A stretch of 8,974 nt of DNA from Deltaproteobacteria bacterium (GTDB lineage: Bacteria > Desulfobacterota > Desulfobacteria > Desulfobacterales > ETH-SRB1), in the NCBI GenBank assembly GCA_019314185.1, contig JAFCZU010000103.1, positions 1 to 8,974 on the forward strand, given 5' to 3'. Shown piece after piece: positions 5,884 to 8,974 of this stretch (positions within the stretch are counted from its first letter, which is position 1; every line of letters starts with the position of its first letter). Made by a program: the position numbers and the translations under genes. The notes below the pieces were generated by a model. The model was not told the origin of the DNA, did not search any database, and saw only the letters and a list, made by a program, of their open reading frames with translations.

Positions 5884-6333
5884 TTAACCTGCCTTTTCAA
5901 TATAAATTCCTTTGCGAATTAAAAGCGCTGCTGCAACACCGGTTTTTGATCCCAATCCGGTATCGCTGCATATGTCGGGAGGCAACTGCGTCCCTACGCT
6001 TGGCCCTCATGACGGGCTTTTATTCTTTAAAAAGCAGCGGGTTATGTTACGCAACAACATTTGGTCCAAAGCAGCAAAGGCTCCATCAATAAAAGCCTTT
6101 GTATTATCGATTCCCTTAAGATTTATTACCTTTGCCTTTCCATCCAGCACATCAAAACCGTCTCCGTCTACAAGCATGGATGGACTTCTTGGAGTTGAGA
6201 GGCCTCCAAGCTGCTCAGGACAAATCGGCAAAAATTTTTCTGTTCTTAAGCGTTGCAAGATATCTGAGTTTTGCTTGCTTTTCCCATCATATCTGCAATT
6301 AATACCAAGAAGACAGGCACTTACCGCTATCAT
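5884..6333 (-). CDS. DUF523/TudS-like protein, probable selenoprotein (UGA at codon 109)
   Basis: The first 108 residues are a clear DUF523 protein: SACLLGINCRYDG at 5-17, CPEQLGGLSTPR at 38-49 and DVLDGKAKVI at 61-70. They end in NKSPS followed by UGA at 6007-6009. Family members have KSPSCG here, so the UGA takes the place of the invariant Cys. The frame then runs on, starting GPSVGTQLPPDIC and including GLGSKTGVAAALLIRKGI, to UAA at 5884-5886. That gives 149 residues, the usual family length, and the read-through part retains the family's C-terminal helix. DUF523 includes TudS, a thiouracil desulfidase with a [4Fe-4S] cluster held by three cysteines; by position these would be C7 or C13, C38 and residue 109. 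Its ATG abuts the bamD stop (TAAATG), so it is co-translated. A nonsense mutation is the alternative. The substrate is unknown. Confidence 0.75.
5974..5997 (-). promoter_or_regulatory. SECIS-like hairpin downstream of the in-frame UGA
   Basis: In the minus-strand RNA, counting from the base after UGA, bases 10-11 (GU) pair with 32-33 (AC). Bases 13-16 (GGGA) pair with 27-30 (UCCC), and 18-19 (GC) with 24-25 (GC), with single mismatches between these blocks. The apical loop AGUU occupies bases 20-23 and has a G in its second position. Bacterial SECIS elements are translated hairpins just after the UGA with a small G-containing apical loop at about this distance. A competing fold, GCGU/ACGC around AGGG, places the loop at base 12. 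Read by hand; no energy was computed. Confidence 0.5.
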
Positions 6334-6999
6334 TTACTTATCCGTCAGCTCCCTGTTTTCTTTTAATGACGCTTCACACATAGCTATATACTGCAAAGAC
6401 CATTGATGTATTCCCACATCGGAATAATTGGAAATCACCTCTTTAAACCTCGCTAAAGCTCCTTTGTAATGTTTGTTCTTGTAATAATGGACTCCTATAC
6501 CAAACACTGCTTCAGCAAGACTTTTATCGCATTTCTTGACAAACTCTTTTCCTTTTAGTGCATATTTGTTCTGCGGAAATTGTTTTATCAAACGATTAAA
6601 CGTTGATTTTGCTTTACTTGCTGAGGTTTGATCTCTGTCCGGTGTGCTGATCTGCTCAAAATAACATAGCCCTATCTGATATACCACATACGGTATAACT
6701 TCATTATTGGGGTGAAGATTCTCAAATTCTTCATAAGCAAAAATAGCCTCTTCATACTCTTTCAAACAATAGTGAGCATCAGCAATTTTGAGTTCCGCAA
6801 GAATAGCATATTTGCTGAAGGGATACCAGTCTTTAAGCTTTTCAAATGACTCAATTGATTTACTATAACGTCCGTTTTTAAAACCATCCACCCCTTCACT
6901 TGCAAGTTCCTGCGCCGTTTTTTCATCCCTGGCATCAAACAAACCGCATCCCGGCAAAAAAAAGGATAAAACAATAAAAATTATTAATACTTTTTTCAT
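6334..6999 (-). CDS. bamD: Outer-membrane protein assembly factor BamD (lipoprotein, TPR)
   Basis: This 221-residue lipoprotein of the BAM complex would help insert beta-barrel proteins into the outer membrane from its periplasmic face. Residues 1-17 are a lipoprotein signal: MKK, a hydrophobic stretch, then the lipobox L15-P16-G17 before C18, the lipidation site. The rest is TPR-like helices, including NGRYSKSIESFEKLKDWYPFS at about 42-62, YEEAIFAYEEFENLHPNN at about 82-99 and AKSTFNRLIKQFPQNKYA at about 129-146. These match the YfiO/BamD pattern and its length. The Shine-Dalgarno is weak. The gene lies 75 bases after the trxB stop on the same strand, and its stop codon touches the DUF523 start. 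A general periplasmic TPR lipoprotein is the alternative, but the overall match to BamD is good. Confidence 0.87.
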   Translation of the reverse strand: MKKVLIIFIVLSFFLPGCGLFDARDEKTAQELASEGVDGFKNGRYSKSIESFEKLKDWYPFSKYAILAELKIADAHYCLKEYEEAIFAYEEFENLHPNNEVIPYVVYQIGLCYFEQISTPDRDQTSASKAKSTFNRLIKQFPQNKYALKGKEFVKKCDKSLAEAVFGIGVHYYKNKHYKGALARFKEVISNYSDVGIHQWSLQYIAMCEASLKENRELTDK

Positions 7000-7074
7000 T
7001 TTTTATAACTTATTAATGTTGTAGCTTTTTGAGAAATATGACCGCTATAAGCCTGTCCGAAAACCTCAAGCCGC

Positions 7075-8013
7075 TTATTGTTTTGCAGCAAGTTCATCAA
7101 TGTATTGTTCGACTGAAAATGCAGATATTGCAGCATCACCAGCTGCGGTAGCTATCTGGCGCAAGGGGGTGTTTCGTACATCGCCTGCGGCAAATACTCC
7201 CGGCGCTGAAGTCTCCATCTTTAAATCGGTTATGACAAAACCTGCCTCATTAAGACTTATGCTGCTTTTCAGAAATTCTGTGGCAGGACGGATACCTACC
7301 CACACAAAACAGCCATCTACAAAAAGCTTTTTTGTAGCCCCTGTTTTAACATTTTTTACTGTAACATGATCAACATTTGTTAAGCCGCCACCGATACCGG
7401 TTACCACAGAATCCCAAATAAAATCAATTTTTTTATTAGCAAATGCACGCTCTTGTAAGATTTTTGTTGCTCTGAGTTCATCTCTTCTATGAATAAGGTA
7501 GACCTTCCTGGCAAACTTTGTCAGAAACAGACTTTCCTGAACAGCAGTGTTTCCTCCGCCAACCGCTGCCACAACTTTATCCCTGAAAAACGGACCATCA
7601 CATGTAGCACAAAATGAAACACCTTTACCCAAAAAAGTATCTTCACCGGGCACACCTAATGTTTGTGGCAAGGCTCCTGTAGCGATAATTATTGTATGGG
7701 TTGTAATAACTCTATCGTTTAACTTGATTTTTTTGACCTGTTCAGACAAATCAAGCGATATTACTTCATTGGTTTCAATTTTCAGATCAAACCGTTTGGC
7801 CTGCTCGGTCATCTTTTGAACAAGGTCTGATCCGCTAATTCCTTGTGGAAAGCCAGGGTAATTTTCAATCCAGTCAGATATAACAACTTGTCCGCCACAT
7901 ACAGCTTTTTCAATAAGAATAACATTCAATCTTGCACGAGCCGCATAAATACCAGCAGTGAGTCCTGCAGGACCACCGCCGATTATGACCAGATCAAAAT
8001 CAACCTTTTTCAT
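7075..8013 (-). CDS. trxB: Thioredoxin reductase (NADPH, FAD)
   Basis: This 312-residue cytosolic flavoenzyme passes electrons from NADPH through FAD and a redox disulfide to thioredoxin. The FAD site GGGPAGLTAGIYAARA begins at residue 12. The redox-active pair is C135-A-T-C138 in FCATCDG. The NADPH fold carries GGGNTAVQES at 152-161, and HRRDELRA at 175-182 favours NADPH. The FAD-closing motif APGVFAAGDVRNTPLRQIATA is at 270-290. The length is normal for low-molecular-weight TrxR. AAGGA eight bases before the ATG sets the start. It follows trxA on the same strand after a 204-base gap that contains repeats, and precedes bamD by 75 bases. Both redox residues are cysteine; there is no in-frame UGA. 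Confidence 0.96.
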   Translation of the reverse strand: MKKVDFDLVIIGGGPAGLTAGIYAARARLNVILIEKAVCGGQVVISDWIENYPGFPQGISGSDLVQKMTEQAKRFDLKIETNEVISLDLSEQVKKIKLNDRVITTHTIIIATGALPQTLGVPGEDTFLGKGVSFCATCDGPFFRDKVVAAVGGGNTAVQESLFLTKFARKVYLIHRRDELRATKILQERAFANKKIDFIWDSVVTGIGGGLTNVDHVTVKNVKTGATKKLFVDGCFVWVGIRPATEFLKSSISLNEAGFVITDLKMETSAPGVFAAGDVRNTPLRQIATAAGDAAISAFSVEQYIDELAAKQ

Positions 8014-8038
8014 TTTATAATTCCTTACACCTAAATTG

Positions 8039-8069
8039 AGCTTTTAGCTGTTAGCCTTTAGTAATTAGC
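8039..8069. repeat. Heptad repeat array, arm A (trxA-trxB gap)
   Basis: AGC recurs exactly every seven bases at 8039, 8046, 8053 and 8067, with a degenerate AGT at 8060. Read on the minus strand this is a GCTNANN heptad series. Its core, AGCTTTTAGCTGTTAGC at 8039-8055, is the inverted partner of the array at 8185-8209, matching 15 of 17 bases. Confidence 0.65.
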
Positions 8070-8153
8070 ACAACAATTTCAACATATCGCTAAAAGGCAA
8101 CATTTCACCCAATTAGTGAAAATCGAATCGCTTGTAACCACCTGAAATAATAC

Positions 8154-8183
8154 CTGCCGCGACGGGCATGAGCACGGCGGGAG
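8154..8183. other. GC-rich hairpin between the heptad arrays
   Basis: CTGCCGC at 8154-8160 can pair with GCGGGAG at 8177-8183, with one G-G mismatch and a 16-base loop. It stands out as a GC-rich island in an AT-rich gap, directly beside the second heptad array. It lies in the expected trxA-trxB transcript, where it might affect stability or attenuate read-through. No T tract follows it on the minus strand. Confidence 0.35.
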
Positions 8184-8184
8184 A

Positions 8185-8209
8185 GCTAATTGCTAAAAGC
8201 TGATCGCTT
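8185..8209. repeat. Heptad repeat array, arm B (trxA-trxB gap)
   Basis: Four units of seven bases start at 8185 (GCTAATT), 8192 (GCTAAAA), 8199 (GCTGATC) and 8206 (GCTTA). Bases 8185-8201 are the imperfect reverse complement of 8039-8055, so the two arrays form a large inverted repeat around about 130 bases. The array ends just before the trxA stop codon at 8218. Confidence 0.65.
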
Positions 8210-8217
8210 ATTTTAGG

Positions 8218-8544
8218 TTACAACATTTTATTTATTATATCTTCAATTTTAGATTTTGCAACCATACCGACAACCTGATCAAAGACTTTCCCGTCTTTAA
8301 AAAAAATCAGCGTGGGAATAGATCTGATACTGAACTTACCGGGTGTTACAGGATTGCTGTCAACATTACATTTGATAAATTTGACTTTATCATTAAATGT
8401 ACCTGCAACCTCTTCCATTAATGGACCCATTGCCTTGCATGGCCCGCACCATGGCGCCCAGAAATCCACCACAACAGGCTTATCCGCCTGTAATACTTCC
8501 GTATCAAAAACGTCATCATCAATTTCCATTATGCTTTCTGCCAT
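8218..8544 (-). CDS. trxA: Thioredoxin
   Basis: This 108-residue cytosolic disulfide reductant is the likely substrate of the reductase encoded next to it. The active site WAPWCGPCK has C33 and C36. D27 in VVVDFWA is the usual buried acid, and SIPTLIFFKDG (75-85) supplies the cis-proline P77. The protein is full length and ends in a typical amphipathic helix, KSKIEDIINKML. AAGGA eight bases before the ATG sets the start. trxB follows downstream after the heptad-repeat gap. Confidence 0.97.
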   Translation of the reverse strand: MAESIMEIDDDVFDTEVLQADKPVVVDFWAPWCGPCKAMGPLMEEVAGTFNDKVKFIKCNVDSNPVTPGKFSIRSIPTLIFFKDGKVFDQVVGMVAKSKIEDIINKML

Positions 8545-8799
8545 AATATAATTCCTTTTATAATTTTATTTTAATTAAACCTCAACAAATAGCGAATATA
8601 AGAGATCTTTGGTATTATTTATTAATTTCAACTTACAAAAGCAATTTTGCTGTGTTTTTGTGTGCTGTTTTTTCTCTTATCTTAGGGGCACTTGTTGCGT
8701 AAGTTTCAGACCTTTTCAAATTTAATTGTCTGTCTGCTCCGTAGTAAAAATGAGTTTGTAGGTTTCTAAAAAATAATATAATAATAAGGATGTTAATTG
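8545..8799. other. AT-rich intergenic region upstream of trxA
   Basis: This stretch holds the trxA ribosome-binding site and, presumably, its promoter on the minus strand. No -35/-10 pair is convincing among the many AT-rich matches. A short direct repeat is visible around 8648-8660 and 8663-8673 (GCTGTG and GCTGTT, each followed by T runs). I see no terminator for the gene ending at 8800, no tRNA and no supportable coding frame. Confidence 0.4.
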
Positions 8800-8974
8800 T
8801 CAACCTTTGACTTTTTTACCGTTGATCTCTTTAGACTGTTTGTGTATATATAAATATACACAAGTTTTGCATCCTTGATTTCTATCAACATAAAGACGGT
8901 AAGGGTTGAAAATAACATTTTTACAGCGAAAACATTTACTTATATTTTGTAACCGGCAACCTGTGCAACATACA
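8800..8974 (-). CDS. Zinc-ribbon-like protein, C-terminal part (cut by the window edge)
   Basis: A minus-strand frame enters from the right edge and ends at TGA 8800-8802. It gives 57 visible residues with C-x2-C units at 3/6 (CTGC), 14/17 (CFRC) and 35/38 (CKTC) of the visible part, and one further Cys at residue 2. The spacing looks like a metal-binding zinc ribbon or rubredoxin-like fold. The tail after residue 39 is basic (KQSKEINGKKVKG). Paired cysteines in an AT-rich frame are unlikely by chance, so I favour a real gene, but only the end is visible and I do not know its family. A 22-base palindrome lies within it (8841-8862). Confidence 0.55.
   Translation of the reverse strand, partial: VCCTGCRLQNISKCFRCKNVIFNPYRLYVDRNQGCKTCVYLYIHKQSKEINGKKVKG
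8841..8862. promoter_or_regulatory. 22-base operator-like palindrome
   Basis: TGTGTATAT at 8841-8849 and ATATACACA at 8854-8862 are perfect reverse complements around a 4-base AT spacer. TGTNTA...TANACA symmetry is common in binding sites of dimeric bacterial repressors. It lies about 300 bases upstream of trxA and inside the 3' end of the zinc-ribbon frame, so it is either coding sequence that happens to be symmetrical or a site embedded in it. The protein binding it is unknown. Confidence 0.4.

Noticed and set aside
6007..6333. A complete 108-residue DUF523 protein ending at the UGA
   Set aside because: It would lack the conserved Cys and the C-terminal region that the same frame still encodes further on, so the short form is probably an artefact of standard decoding.
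5912..6406. 164-codon open frame on the plus strand across the DUF523 gene
   Set aside because: It is antisense to the DUF523 read-through frame and bamD, its translation resembles no family, and the minus frame shows clear conserved motifs.
7489..7620. A second selenocysteine site in trxB or trxA
   Set aside because: Both redox motifs are plain cysteine (CATC in TrxB, CGPC in TrxA) with no in-frame UGA.
1..8974. CRISPR array, tRNA or rRNA genes
   Set aside because: No regularly spaced direct repeats of CRISPR size and no tRNA- or rRNA-like sequence were seen. The heptad arrays are far too short to be CRISPR.

Overview
The window looks like a piece of a chromosome from an anaerobic, moderately AT-rich Gram-negative bacterium. 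A sulfate-reducing deltaproteobacterium (Desulfobacterota, Desulfobacteraceae-like) fits best. The reasons are a BamD outer-membrane lipoprotein, a Rel/SpoT-type stringent-response enzyme, an archaeal/eukaryal-type prolyl-tRNA synthetase, a four-cysteine bL28, and short interspersed repeats with TTCGTAAAAAG ends of a kind I associate with that group. The lineage is inferred from protein style only.

Layout. Positions 1-1562 (+) are accessory DNA: the tail of an unknown gene, a zeta-toxin-like kinase overlapping a 60-residue probable antitoxin, the 3' remnant of a PIN-domain gene, and the left end plus truncated orfA of an IS3-family element. Positions 1563-5255 (+) are a housekeeping pair, proS then rel/spoT. 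Positions 5256-5528 are a convergent gap holding a decayed palindromic repeat. From 5529 to 8974 every gene is on the minus strand. In transcription order they are a zinc-ribbon protein cut by the window edge, trxA, trxB, bamD, a DUF523 gene, and rpmB. Repeats decorate the trxA-trxB gap and the gap upstream of rpmB.

The main discovery candidate is the DUF523 gene. Read conventionally it stops at a UGA (6007-6009) after 108 residues. That UGA lies exactly where the family's conserved cysteine falls in the motif KSPS-C-G. The same frame then continues for 40 more codons of recognisable DUF523 C-terminus to a UAA at 5884-5886, giving a normal full length of 149. A hairpin with a 4-base apical loop begins 10 bases after the UGA and puts its loop 19 bases after it, as in a bacterial SECIS. 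I therefore annotate it as a probable selenoprotein. It would be a TudS-like protein in which selenocysteine takes the place of a predicted [4Fe-4S] ligand or active-site thiol.

How the genes work together: proS and rel/spoT link aminoacylation with (p)ppGpp control. trxA and trxB form a complete NADPH-dependent thioredoxin couple, upstream of bamD and the redox-type DUF523 gene. The 5' accessory region looks like a graveyard of toxin-antitoxin and insertion-sequence material, with only the zeta-like module intact.
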